Below are positions 11,891-23,532 of a stretch of DNA of 64,000 nt, in pieces (position 1 is the stretch's first letter; each line of letters begins with the position of its first letter). The notes below the pieces were generated by a model that worked only from the letters and a program-made list of their open reading frames with translations, ran no database searches and was not told where the DNA came from. Where the stretch lies: assembly GCA_018894105.1 (NCBI GenBank), contig CM032123.1, forward strand, positions 8,867,001 through 8,931,000. Direction: 5' to 3'. The position numbers were made by a program, and so were the translations under genes. Source of the stretch: Jacaranda mimosifolia (Eukaryota > Streptophyta > Magnoliopsida > Lamiales > Bignoniaceae).

Positions 11891-12834
11891 AGTGTTATTT
11901 GCACTCCAAATTTTGTTTTTTGTACTTCAATTAATCTTTAGTCTATAAAAATTGACCATTATATGCTTTTACTTTCAAGATATGATTTAATTTAAGTTTT
12001 TGGATAATTGTACTCTTGATATACTATTCATTTATCTATTAAATATTAATCTTCACCAATTCCCAACTTTCTTTAGAAAAGTATAGATCCAAAAAATATC
12101 TTTTTTATGCTTTCTTCTCTTCTTTACTGCCTCTTCTTCAACCAATTTCTACACCCATTTTTTCTATTTATTTGCATAACAATTTATAATGGAAGAAGTT
12201 ATATTAGTTTTATTCGTCAAATAGAAGATGCAACATTTTATTTTGTAGAGTTCAGTACTGAATATTTGTCAAAATTTGTTAGTATGATTTTTTTTATTGA
12301 CTGACTCACAAATATAGCAAGTGAAGAAGATTTGCAAGAAACTATTTTTGATAAACAAGCACCTAAGTTTGATATTATAAAAGATACTGAGAATAAAGAC
12401 TACCATGCTAAGGATAATCCATTGCTCCAATTGCCAAGTAAAACTTTTGCTAGTCATGAAGAGCTTCAAGAATGTGTTCATAAGATTGCTTTGGAGCAAG
12501 ATACGTGACAGTTGAAGAAAAGGGTGTAGAAATTGGTATAAATTGCTATACAAAAGAAATAGCAAAAATGGGTGTAGAAATTGGTTGAAGAAAAGGCGGC
12601 AAGAAGACAAGGAAGCATAAAAAAGGGATTTTTTGGATCAATACTTTTCTAAAGAAGGCTGATAATGGGTGAAGATTGATATTTAATAGATAAATGAATA
12701 GTATATCAAAGGCACCATTGTCCAAAAATTTAAATTAAATCATATCTTCAAAATAAAAGGATACAATGGTCAATTTTTATAAATTAAAGACTAATTGGAG
12801 TGCAAATAACAAAATTTGGAGTGCAAATAACACT
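11891..12834. mobile_element. MULE-like element with about 300-bp terminal inverted repeats
   Basis: The left end, AGTGTTATTTGCACTCCAAA, is inverted at the right end. The two arms (about 11891-12191 and 12534-12834) match in opposite orientation over most of their length with scattered differences. Long inverted repeats around a short interior suggest a non-autonomous Mutator-like element. The interior is a short open frame described separately. I see no 9-11-bp target duplication at the ends; a 57-bp direct repeat lies just outside. Confidence 0.75.
12304..12510 (+). pseudogene. Captured or residual coding fragment inside the MULE-like element
   Basis: An open frame without its own start reads ASEEDLQETIFDKQAPKFDI and ends LPSKTFASHEELQECVHKIA before a TGA. 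The last part is weakly reminiscent of the region preceding the DNA-binding domain of MULE/FAR1-type proteins, but it is too short to assign. It fills almost all the space between the inverted repeats, so it is either captured host sequence or a remnant of a transposase gene. Confidence 0.35.
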
Positions 12835-12839
12835 TCCCA

Positions 12840-12896
12840 TCAAATAATTCAATAGTTGTTGTATATAGTGCGCAAACTACCTTCACTTGACTAAAT
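12840..12896 (+). repeat. Right copy of the 57-bp direct repeat
   Basis: Second copy of 11823-11879; it includes TATATAGTGCGCAA and CTACCTTCACTTGACTAAAT in both copies. Confidence 0.9.
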
Positions 12897-12901
12897 GCAT
12901 A

Positions 12902-13328
12902 GGAAATGTTTGGTTATGTTTTGTGGGATTATAATATATATTTTGGAAAATTAAATTTTGGTAGTGAGGTTGGGGGATTATGAATGTTTGTTTATGTTTT
13001 GAAAAATAGTTAAAAATTTGTTTTGAAAAGTGTTGGTATGTTTATTTATATTTTAGGGGATACAATTTTTTATTGTAGCAGTCAAATTAATAATTTATTG
13101 TTTGTTTGATTTTTGGGTTGAAAATAGAATTGAGTAATATTTTTTTATTGTAAGAATAATAATAAAATATAATATATATACACACACACACACATATATG
13201 GAAAATAGTTAAGTTTTGGGAATAATGAAGGATAGAAGAGAGTATTTTAGAAAAATCTACTTTTGACATTTTAAAGGAAAAATAAGTACATATTTATTAT
13301 TTTACCAAAACATAACCAAACACTCTCC
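12902..13328. mobile_element. MITE-like element with inverted ends
   Basis: The left end GGAAATGTTTGGTTATGTTTTG is matched in inverted orientation by CCAAAACATAACCAAACACTCTCC at the right end (13307-13328). No clear target duplication was found. The interior is AT-rich with a (CA)n tract near 13181-13193 and has no coding sequence. Confidence 0.6.
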
Positions 13329-16300
13329 TGGTTGTAATGTTGAAGAAAAATATGCATTAACAGTTATATAAGATGAAAAGTTTGATACTTTTCAAGAGAA
13401 ATAAAAGATGCATAAAATGACTTGAAAGCAAAGTAAACGTCAACATCTCCCATTCATGATCAAAATGAGGGTTTAGAGAAAGATGGTGGTGTGATGTGAG
13501 GTAATGCAATAAAGGGTGCTATCTATATTGTTAAGATCATACATATAAATAAAAAATTTAAAGAAGAAAAACTCTGAATTTCAGGATAACCCAATTTCAG
13601 GCTGTACAGATTTATATGTATTTATTAGATAATTTTTTTATTATTTTTTTAATAAATTGTTCATAATCTAACTTTTTATTGCATTCGCTAATTTTAAAGG
13701 TAATTCTTACGTTGAATGAGCTCAGAACAGGGACATGGAACTTGTATATGAAGCATGATGTCATATACATAAAAATACCGGTTCAAGATTACTTGTAAAA
13801 ATTGGTTAGTTTTTCTATGTATGTCCCACAAAGAGATTAGTGGCCTGAGTGGTCTTTGTTCCAAAAAGAAGCTGATGGGATTGTTGGAGACTGGATTGAT
13901 TAATGGAGGCACACTCAAGATTGAAAATCAATCAATGTTCCAACCAGAAAAGATCCCAATAATTGTTTCCAATTCCTTTTATATGAAGATTGAAAGAAAA
14001 GTCCCCCCATTCAAATGGATGCTGCAGGATACACACATAGAAGCGTGTTCCTGACAGAGCAAGTCCTTTGATTTTCATGTTTTGCCTTTTTTGTGATGGA
14101 AAGTGCCGGCCATTAAAGGAGTACGTGCTTCTTGATTATCTGCGAGACTTGCTTCTGTTCCATTCATTATTGAAATGGGAGATAATGGAAAGTTAGGTGC
14201 TTGGGATATTATGTAATTCAAAATGTTGGTGGATTGTTCAGAATGGATTTATCCAAGTTTATACAAGTGGCATCTGACTTCTGACATTGTTTTTTTTTTT
14301 TTTTTTCTTCTTCTTATTATTGATACTGATAAAATTAATTATATGGGTAATTTGGTAAATAAATTAAAATACATCTGGAATTGCAATGCTTACTAAATTG
14401 CCCGACATTAGAATTTTATAAGTTAGAAAATGGCAACAACATTAGTTAAGAATTGAATAAATTTATTATTTTGCCCCTAATCTAATTATTGTTATTTCTG
14501 GTAGCATTTTGAGAAGTTGTGAATATAATGTATTTATATGAAAAAAAATACTAAAAACTTCTTAAAATATAATTTTATATTTAAATATTTTATTTAAAAT
14601 ATTTTTCAGTCCAAAATGTTCCTTAATCAACTATTCTCTCCGAAAACCCAATAGCTGATTTTTTTGTTTTTGACAGAATTATCCATGACTCATTAAATTA
14701 AGAAATTTAATAAAAAAATTACCCTTTTGAATAGAATTTTTTTTCTTTAGATTATTAGATATATTCGTATAATGATGATTTTAAATTTAATCAATTAAAA
14801 TTTAACAAAATTTTTTTTAGTGGTTTTTGACAATAAGAAAATACATGTTATTTTATGACAACAGGCTTCTCTAGCAATGGAATTTTTTCAAGTATTTGGA
14901 GAGGAAGCACGAATTTCACTCTGCCGTGTCGTTGGGGTTAGGGTTGCGGTTGGGGGCATTGGGGCTGTCATTGCCATATGAAACATACCATGTTACATAT
15001 GTAAGTCTGAATATATAAGCGTACAACTAATTTATTTTCCAAGTTTTAGAAATTTCTAGTGTTTTTTGTCGACTGTATGTTTTAAAATTTGAAATTCAAA
15101 ATTAAAAGGTATTTCTTTGGGAGCTGAGAAATATAAAAAGGCTTCATCTGTTACAGTTATTACATTTTTCCATTCGATTAGGGTCTGTTTGGAGGGAATG
15201 GGACTTAGTAATTCCAGTATCACTAATCTTCATATTTATAAAATTTTATGATATGGTTTATTAGATTAATGAGGTTGGCTAATTACGTGAAACTTGACAG
15301 GGTTCCCATTTGGGAAAATGTACAACAAAAGTCTACCAAAGCCAGTTGAGACAGAGAGAAATTGACTAGCACAAAACTCAGTCTACTCTTTTGTTTTCCA
15401 ATTTCCACGCGGCATTCGGCGACATGCTCTTCCATAACTACGAAGGGGACCCCTGCCTTGCCTATGCCTATATATACACACATATATGCTGAAGTCCAGC
15501 TACAACCAACTTATGCTAGTTCAGTTTTCAACTGATAAAGTTTTGATGGAAATCGTATCAAAGTCAATTTGAAAAGGCAAACAATTGTGGTTAGATAGAG
15601 GCCTTAGATCTGAATTTATAATTTGAATTATGTTTTGTACGATTTTTGAAGTGGGATAAATACTTTATCAGGTGTCAGACTATACTCACATGATAAAAGA
15701 CATTTTTATGTTTGATTTAAAGATTGATGTGATAAAGATCATGGACCGTTTTACCCCTTCAATGGATGAAAATAACAACAAAATCATGAAGATCCCCATT
15801 TTTGGTATTTGGGTAGGGTCCTGAAAGACGTTATGTGATTTGGACTGTTCAAATAATATATATGGAAATATCTTGCTCACTCAATATATATGTAGTTGCA
15901 CTATAAATATCATCATTTTTAGTTTCAAATGGTTATACTTTCTCTACTTTGTATTATCAATCTTAATTTTCGATCTTTATACCTTATTTGACTTAAGTAT
16001 CAAAGAATTATAATTGAAACCAGTTCATTGTTACTCTAACCGTTTTTTGTATTTTAGGCCTTAAATCCCATAGTTCTACCCGTTTCAATTAGCAGGAGAA
16101 CATAAATAGACTGACTTAAGACTCAAGACCACTTGGGCGACCTAGATGAAAGTTGAGTTTTATATACTTCAAAACTGCAATTAAGCTTTGTCATCAAACA
16201 TATTTTCATATTCATTGAGGCGGCCAGTTTACCTAATGCTGTTCATGCCGCCAAAATTCTCACTTTAGTTTTTAACGGCCAACTCAAAGGATGGTGGAAT

Positions 16301-17753
16301 AACAGTTTAACAATAATGGATGCTGAAAAACTGAATTACCATGTGTACTGTAGATCCAAATTAATCCAAACAAAAATATTAAGTTCCATAATCAACGCAA
16401 CCATCCACGCCCCCACGCCACCCCTCCAAGTGTGTGTGTGTGTGTGTGTATATATATGTATATATAAACATGTGGCGTAGCGGATTACATGTGGCAATTT
16501 CCAACACCGACGATAATTCGACACAAAAAATTTGAGTTTGGGCTGATCAATTTTGGGTTTGGATCCAACAAAGTTGACACGAATAAAAACCTGAAGAAAA
16601 TGAGTTGGGTTGGATTGAATTTCTGGTTATACGAACAACTCGAAATTTGATTTTGGGTCACACAACAACTCGAGTCCACCTGAACCAACTTAATCCAACC
16701 CAAGTTAAATAAATAAAATTAAATCTTTTAGGAGTAAAAATATAAAATAACAAAATAAAACTTGAAGTTTTGAATTTTAGCAATATCAAAATTACTACTT
16801 TGGTATTTTTCGGTCTTATTTATTTTCACAAACATATAGGATGGATTATTATAATTTTATACTGCTTCTAACGATTATTTTTGGATATCCAAGCAGAAAT
16901 GAAAGTTGGTTTGCAAAGAGATGACAAAGCACTGCTTTGACTACTAAGTTGTCCTAGAAATATTTCTTAGGCCTTATACAATGCAAAATTTTGCATATAT
17001 AAATAGAAAATAATATTCTTTTTGTTGAGAGGTTATAAAAAATTCAGAAGACTCAAGCAATTTTTTATAATAAATTATATGTCCAATTAAAATACTTGTT
17101 TACTTATTTGTTTGATTATATATTTTTATTGATTTATCATGTGCTGCTTAATTGAATCCATATAAAGTGAAAAAATAATGTCATTTTAAGAAGTTAAACG
17201 AAACAATTTGATTGATAAAAAAGATACAAAAATTAAAGAGAGTAGGTGAATAAAACTTGAAAAAGTATGCTATTTTTAAAAATAAGATACCTTGATATTT
17301 CAACATTTTTATAATGCTGCTAGATACTATAAAATGAAAGAAAAGAAAATGTCCTAAAATTAATATATTATATGGTTCAATTAAATTTTGTTTAAAAAAT
17401 TGCTATTGTGAATTTATGATGAGAATTCCTTACTTCTATTTTAATTTATTAATAATTAAGAATAGATAAAATTAAAAAATAAAAATACCAAAAAATTTCT
17501 AAAAATTAAAATAAATGTTTGAAATAATTATTTTAAATTAGGTTGGTTTGTTGGATTATGTAGATTTGAGTTGGCGCATTGACCTAATAAAACTCAGGTT
17601 GACCCGAACCTGACCTGACATAATTTAGGTTGGATTAGGGTTGGCGTTTTCAAATTGTCATCAGGTTGGATTGGGTTCGGGTTGAGGAAATTAATGTTAC
17701 ACCCCTACTTCAACCCAACCTGAACCCACCCGACCCACCCAAATTGTCACCCT
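13329..17753. other. Intergenic region without a supported gene
   Basis: AT-rich DNA. It includes poly-T (14291-14306), a (TG)n-(TA)n microsatellite (about 16431-16467), a TATA-like CTATATATACACAC at about 15469-15482 with no recognisable gene after it, and stretches at 16540-16710 and 17540-17740 rich in GGTTGG/CCAACC motifs that may be the ends of a degenerate hAT-type MITE. The 78-codon open frame at 13821-14054 matches no family I know. Confidence 0.5.
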
Positions 17754-18239
17754 TTGAGTGGGTAAAATTTGGGAGGAAAGAAAAAGAAAAGACAAACAAG
17801 TTATTGCATAAATAACTTGAAATAAAGAAAGCCTGTGCACGACAAGTCTTAAACCAAAGTAAAAATTCTTCTCATAGAGAGAAAACCAAATAAATCTATT
17901 GTTTAGGTTGTTTGACAAGCCATGTATGTGAGCCTATTTATTGGCCTCTCAAAAAATTTCTAATTCTATAATTGATAAGAATATGATAAATTCATGCTTA
18001 TTTCTAAAACTTCTAACTCCCTAAAAGATAATGTAAAATAACATCTAACTCTCTAATATAATGTAAAAAAATATCCAACTGTTAAAAGATCATAAAAATT
18101 TAAACTCTGATATCTATCTAGAAAGAAAAGAATGTAAAAGATAAAACTTATTATCTAAATGACAAGAATGAAATATTTCCCATATGTGGAATATCTTTTA
18201 GAAAATAACTCCATCCAAGATTCTCTCTATCTGTATATC

Positions 18240-18640
18240 ATTATCCCTCTCTTAAGAAAATAACTCATCTCGAGTTATCAATATCTTTGGTTCTAAAAGC
18301 TTATCGAATGGATAATAAGGGTAAAGATCAACTGCTTTCACATATTCTTTGGTAATTCTACCACAATTATGTTCATTGATTTTCTTCAAGATATGATAAG
18401 GCACACACTTCTTCGATTGCAACTTATTGTAAGTACCAATTGAGAATCTTTTTTTTTTCTCAAGAAAACCATAGCTTCATTGCTTTCTTCAAAAGTTAAG
18501 AAACATCCATGTTTATTGGTAGCTACTTTATACTTGTTACTAGCTTCTTCAAGTTTCTACTTGACCTTTGATTGAACATATGGCATTGGTGGCAATTTTG
18601 TTGACAGCTCCTTATGTATAATATCATTCTTTTCAAATAA
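18240..18640 (-). pseudogene. Integrase C-terminal tail fused to the protease region
   Basis: On the minus strand, after a stop at about 18640, the reading resumes with MVFLRKKKRFSIGTYNKLQS and KKCVPYHILKKIN, followed by VKAVDLYPYYP. This order is typical of the end of gypsy polyproteins, past the integrase core. Because it follows the protease-like region by only a few dozen codons, about 3 kb of pol has been lost here. Confidence 0.65.
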
Positions 18641-19081
18641 CTAATGTATACCTTCAAGAAGTTGTTTCTCTAGTGAATAATCAATAATAGTCAAGATTCC
18701 CTTTATTACTAAGCAATGAACTAGTGGAGTCTCTCTACAGGCAGCCTCAAACTCTTTCTCTGAATGAGTTAGTGTTAGGAAAAATTTACCTTCCACTTTA
18801 GAAGTTTTGGCCTCAGCCGTCTTATTTAGCTGCAATAAGGTCATCTTCACTCCATTTCTCTCCAATTTGTGTATTTTCTCCCATCTAAAATGATGTGCAT
18901 TCTTGTCGAATTGTAAAAGTCTACCAAATAGTAAGTGACAAGCGTCCATGTCTACCACATCGCAATACACTTCATCTTTAAACTTCTCAACTGGGAATGG
19001 AACTTTGCAGCATTCTTTCACTTGAATGTTTCCTACGGTCTTGATCCACCCAATGTTATAAGGATTTAGATGTTTCTCCAT
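18641..19081 (-). pseudogene. Gypsy protease-region open frame (146 codons)
   Basis: The frame contains CDVVDMDACHLLFGRLLQFD, very like the conserved CDVVPMDACHLLLGRPWQ-type block just after the gypsy aspartic protease. The catalytic DSG triplet is not in this frame, so only the downstream half of the protease region is represented. An expressed domain is unlikely. Confidence 0.75.
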
Positions 19082-20507
19082 TGATAATTACAACTTTTCA
19101 ATGGTTTTCTTCCCAATAATGCCCTCCTGACTGCCATTATTAATAAGTCACAGTTACTAGCATTAATGGTGCATCTGGTTTGAAAAAATTAGTGGCGTTG
19201 AGTCATATCTTCTTTCTTCAGTGCTAGTGTAATTTTTTGAACCATAAAAGTTTGGCCATCCTCCAAATCTTCTCCATTGTTGTTACTATTAGATTTGCAT
19301 ATCACTTTGCCTCCATCTTCAAGTTCTTCTCGGGATCACCATGCTCTACCATGTTGATATCTTTTCTTCTTGGACAATCATTAGAGCAATGCCCAGGTTA
19401 ATTACAGTAGTAGCACTTTCCACGAATAAACTTGGCATATGAGTTCTTCTGCATTTGCATTTGAGTCTCGATCACCTCCAACTTCTTAACTACTGCGTTT
19501 CCATATGTCTCTTCAACTTGTCTTTGTAAGTTGTAAGTTGATTTCCTTTGTTTTGTGCTTACCAATAGGGACTAAAGTTGATTCCTCCTAAAGCATTCCA
19601 TCTTATTATCTTGTATCATCATCTCATCTTTTAATGACATGTTTTGTGCTTCCAAGACATTTGCTAATGCTGCACGCCAATATTATCTTGAATTGTAGGC
19701 TTCAAACTATTGAGGTATCTCGCTACTTGTTGACTATCTGACTCCATTATGTTGTTTTGCTCAACAAGCTGCAAGAACTTTGTCGTCTATTTATGCATTG
19801 ATTTATCTCCTTGGTGACATTGTTGATATTGCAAGAATAGGTACTGCTCATAATCTGGGGGGTAGAATCAAGCTTTCAGTAATTGTTTCATACATTACCA
19901 TGTTTGGACTCGTCCTCTACCTTCATGCCTCCTTGTGTTTTGTAGATGTTCCCACCAAGCAAAGGTAGCTCCCTTTAGCCTGTAAGCTATTAATTTGACT
20001 CTACACTCCTCAGGAATCTCTAAATAGTCAAAAAATCTATCTACTTTTACAAGCCAATCCATAAATTCTTCAATATTTAAATTGCCATTAAAGTATGGGG
20101 ATCTACCTTTAGGTGAGAATCTTCATCTCTAGCAGGGCGTTGGATTCGATCTTGCTAATTTCCTTGTCCCATATTAAGCATCTCAATATCTTCATCTTCT
20201 TCCTCTTCTAAATCTTCCACATTGGTATGATGATTACATTGACAAATAAGATCACGTCTAACCAACCGTGGTGCTTGGGCAAATTTCACAGCTTCACACC
20301 TTGGCCTCCTATCCACGTTGAGAGCATCTATACGCAAATTCATCTCCTCCAATCTATGATTAAGAAATTCTCTCAATGCATGACTCTCCTTTTGCGGAGT
20401 GGGGAAATCTGATCTCTATCGACCATTTGGCTATTTCGCGAACCACCAACTATTACTCCTACATTAGCAATCAGAAAAGGCCAAACCTACTCCGATGCCA
20501 AACTTAT
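19082..20507 (-). pseudogene. Decayed gag of the deleted gypsy element
   Basis: Near 19370-19430 the minus strand reads a zinc knuckle of the form CYYC-x-PGHCSNDCP with an in-frame stop between the cysteines. Further upstream the frame at 20155-20376 reads MNLRIDALNVDRRPRCEAV and a run of Glu and Asp residues, typical of the N-terminal part of gag in this group. Several frame changes and stops separate the pieces. Confidence 0.65.
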
Positions 20508-20996
20508 GCAGCAAGTAAAATTTGGGAGGAAAGAAAAAGAAAAGAAAAATAAGCTATTGCACGAATAACTAGAAATAAAAAAAAAAGGCATGTACACGAC
20601 AAGCTTTAAAACAAAGTAAAAATCCTTCTCACAGAGAGAAAACTAAATAAATCTATTGCTCAAGTTGTTGACAAACTACATATGTGAGCCTATTTATAGG
20701 CCTCTTAGAGAATCCTAATTCTATAATTGATAGAAATATGACAAATTCATGCTTATCTCTAAAACTCCTAACTCCCTAAAAGGTAATGTAAAATAACACC
20801 TAATTCTCTAAGGTAATGTAAAATAATATCTAAATCTTAAAAGATAATAAAAATTTAAAATTTAATATCTATTTAGAAAGAAAAGAATCTAAGAGATAAA
20901 ATTTATTATCTAAATGATAAAAATGAAATATTTCTCAAATGTGAAATATTTTCGAGAAGATAGCTTCAACCAAAACTCTCTCTATCTCCCGTACCA

Positions 20997-22330
20997 ACTT
21001 GCACCACAAGAATGCAAAAACCTGAATTATGTCCCAAAGTTTAGAGGTAGCGATTGCTTGTGGAAAAAAATATCAAAATTTATGTTTCTAAAACCAAAAA
21101 AATGGGAAGGTCGCGACTAATTGTGAAAGCCATCTCTGTTTTTTGAGAAATGAGGAATCAGTCATTCTCCCCCCCCCCCCCCCCCCCCCCGGCTATCACT
21201 TTTTTCCTCTCTGCTCACTTTTCTCTCTCCCATATACTATTGCAAATCTCTCTCTCTCTCTCTCTCAATATGTCTCAATTTTACACGATGAATTAAAAAA
21301 ATATTTTTATAAAAAATAAATTTTTATTGTTTTTAATGAAATCAAAAAATTCAATAACAAAAAAAATTGAATCATTTTTTTAATCATTTTTTAATTAATC
21401 TTATTAATTTGAAACTTATTAAAACTAAATTCATGAAAATCTACAAAAACTTTTTCTTAGTTAGAGTTTAATTTTTCTCAGTTTAGAAAAAAAAATAGTT
21501 GATTGTCCATTTGTAATAAATTATCAAAAATATGTAATATATTAAATCTATCTTTTATTTAACTTTTTTTAGCTATTCTCAATCTCAAACAAATCAAAAA
21601 TCCAAATCTCATAAAACAATTTCATTATCTTAAATATATCTCACAAATAAATTAATAAATTAATTCATTGTCTATTTTTAAACAATGACCAAAAAATACA
21701 ATTTATTAAATTTATAAATTATTTTATTTTAAATATCCTCAATTCTAAACAAACTCAAAAAATCAAAATTCATAAAACAATCTCATTTTCTCAAACAAAT
21801 CTCAAATAATCTCACAACCCATCACATTACTAAAATCAATATACTTTATCTTACAACTAATCACAATTTCATTTCTCAATTTTATATCTCTGATACACCA
21901 AAACTCAAAAAATAGAAACTCAGACATTGACTCAATCATAGCCACATGGACTAATTTTATTGGATGCTGTTGGATTGTGTTATATTTGTTAAAAGTTTTC
22001 TTTAGGAAGGAAAAAAAAAAAGAACAAAAGAAAGAAAAAAAAGGAGGCTGTCAATAATGACTCAAATTTGTTCCCTTGTGGCCTAAAAGCTGAGAATTGC
22101 ATGTACTCTTGTCTCATCATCATGCTCCACATGCACAAAACAGTAGTGAATACTTTATGGGCATTGCTAGTTTCATAGTAAGTCAAGGACTATTCGATGT
22201 CTTCTGACATTGTGAAAGATACTGTTGATTAGTACTTATAGTTTTGAATATAATGCCAAATATGAATTTCCGTTAATAAGATGCATATGAACAAGAAGGA
22301 GACCTGAAATTTACAAACTTCCATTTTTTC
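20997..22330. other. AT-rich intergenic DNA
   Basis: Contains a C homopolymer (about 21171-21190), a (CT)n tract (about 21248-21266) and a loose repeat in which CTCAATCTCAAACAAATC and CATAAAACAATTTCATT at about 21575-21630 recur at about 21730-21795. No gene was seen. Confidence 0.6.
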
Positions 22331-23003
22331 TGTTGGAGCACAGCGGAAATAATTTAAGCATGAGATTTAATTTATCAGGAATTTGCAAATTACACTCACA
22401 AATTTAATGACAAAATTAATACCCGACAGATAGAAAAATAAAACAGACACAGATTTACGTGGTTCGACAAATTCTGCCTACCTCCACGAGAGTTTTCTTT
22501 CTTCAATTATGATAGAATTCACCAATACAAGCCAACCCTTGAATTTGACACGCCTAAACTCAAGCCCCTTGTACAACTACTATCATAACTACCAAAGAGA
22601 TACTCACTCCACCCATTTGTATTGCCCCACTCGTACTCATAATAACTACCCCATGAGTATCATATCATGAGTTCCACGAGTGTCATCTCTATTTCTTTTA
22701 AAGTAATCAAATAAACACATCTATTTATAATAGAAAATTACTTGACTACTTTACCTAGAACTAGGAAACCCAATACAAGAAGGAGTCCTAATTCTAGTCA
22801 AACTTGGTTTCTCGAAAACCGAGTCAAATCCTAACAATCTCCACCTTAACGAGGTTTCTCATCTCAACAATTGTTCATGACTCCATCGCAAACCAAGTTC
22901 CATTGGCCTTCAAAGATATCACTGCACATGTCGAATTAGTAAGGTCTTGGCTCTAACTAACTCATCCCGGCCAATGCCCATGTACAACTTAATGTGTGAC
23001 TTT

Positions 23004-23103
23004 CAGGACTCCACCTTCAGTGAATATTCACAACCTTAGGAATCCAACTGGCTCAGGACTCCACCTTCAGTGAATATTCACAACCTTAGGAATCAAACTG
23101 GCT
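23004..23103. repeat. 50-bp tandem duplication inside the copia-type element
   Basis: The unit beginning CAGGACTCCACCTTCAGTGA and containing AATATTCACAACCTTAGGAA occurs twice in immediate succession, with a single visible difference. Confidence 0.9.
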
Positions 23104-23121
23104 CAAGAAAATTGGATTCTT

Positions 23122-23532
23122 TCATACCTTTAGGACATAGATCACACCACCTAAAGTATGAACTGCTCCAACAACTATTTTGATTTTTCCCACTTCAATA
23201 CCCATGACTCTCCAAGTAGAATCATCGCACAAAGACAAATTACATGTCTTCCATGATTGAAGTGAATCAAAAAATAATTCTCCATGGAGCAAACATGCAT
23301 TGTGCATCTGGAATCCAAAATCCATTGATCTCCACAACATTAATAATAATGTTGTCCGCAATACAAAGTCAAATCTTCCCGCTGTAAATCCTTCATATCT
23401 GTCGGCTTCTCCTACCTTCAATGCCACTGCTAGGCCCTGTTGAATTAGGAGATCCTCCACTCTTTCTTGCAAAAAAGTGAAATTCCCTTTGTCATCAAAA
23501 TTTTGAACCGTGAAGTAATTTGCTAATAACAT
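23122..23532 (-). pseudogene. Copia gag N-terminus joined to protease remnant (136 codons)
   Basis: The frame opens with YFTVQNFDDKGNFTFLQERV and LLIQQGLAVAL, which match the conserved start of copia gag. It then passes into WRSMDFGFQMHNACLLHGE and SLCDDSTWRVMGIEVGKIKI, which corresponds to the copia protease region normally 200 or more residues later. The catalytic D-S/T-G is replaced by DFG. The frame ends soon after, without integrase or reverse transcriptase. It is uninterrupted, so the deletion kept the phase. Confidence 0.75.

Larger units (their letters stand above)
17754..20996 (-). mobile_element. Internally deleted gypsy retrotransposon with two LTRs
   Basis: Two direct repeats of about 490 bp (about 17754-18240 and 20508-20996) share TAAAATTTGGGAGGAAAG, GTGAGCCTATTTAT and the closing CTCTCTATCT. 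The coding order on the minus strand is gag, zinc knuckle, protease-like region, then directly an integrase C-terminal tail. A purine tract (AAGAGAGGGATAA on the minus strand) adjoins the left LTR as a polypurine tract. On the minus strand the right LTR is followed by TGGCATCGGAGTAGG, a diverged primer-binding-like site. Reverse transcriptase, RNase H and the integrase core are missing, so this copy could only move with help from another element. LTR boundaries are accurate to about 10 bp. Confidence 0.8.

Noticed and set aside
13821..14054. 78-codon plus-strand frame (MSHKEISGLSGLCSKKKL)
   Set aside because: No known family, no splice partners and no supporting promoter; kept only as a possible unassigned fragment.
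16520..17720. Possible hAT MITE with GGTTGG/CCAACC-rich ends
   Set aside because: The two ends do not pair convincingly and no 8-bp duplication was found, so it is mentioned only in the intergenic description.
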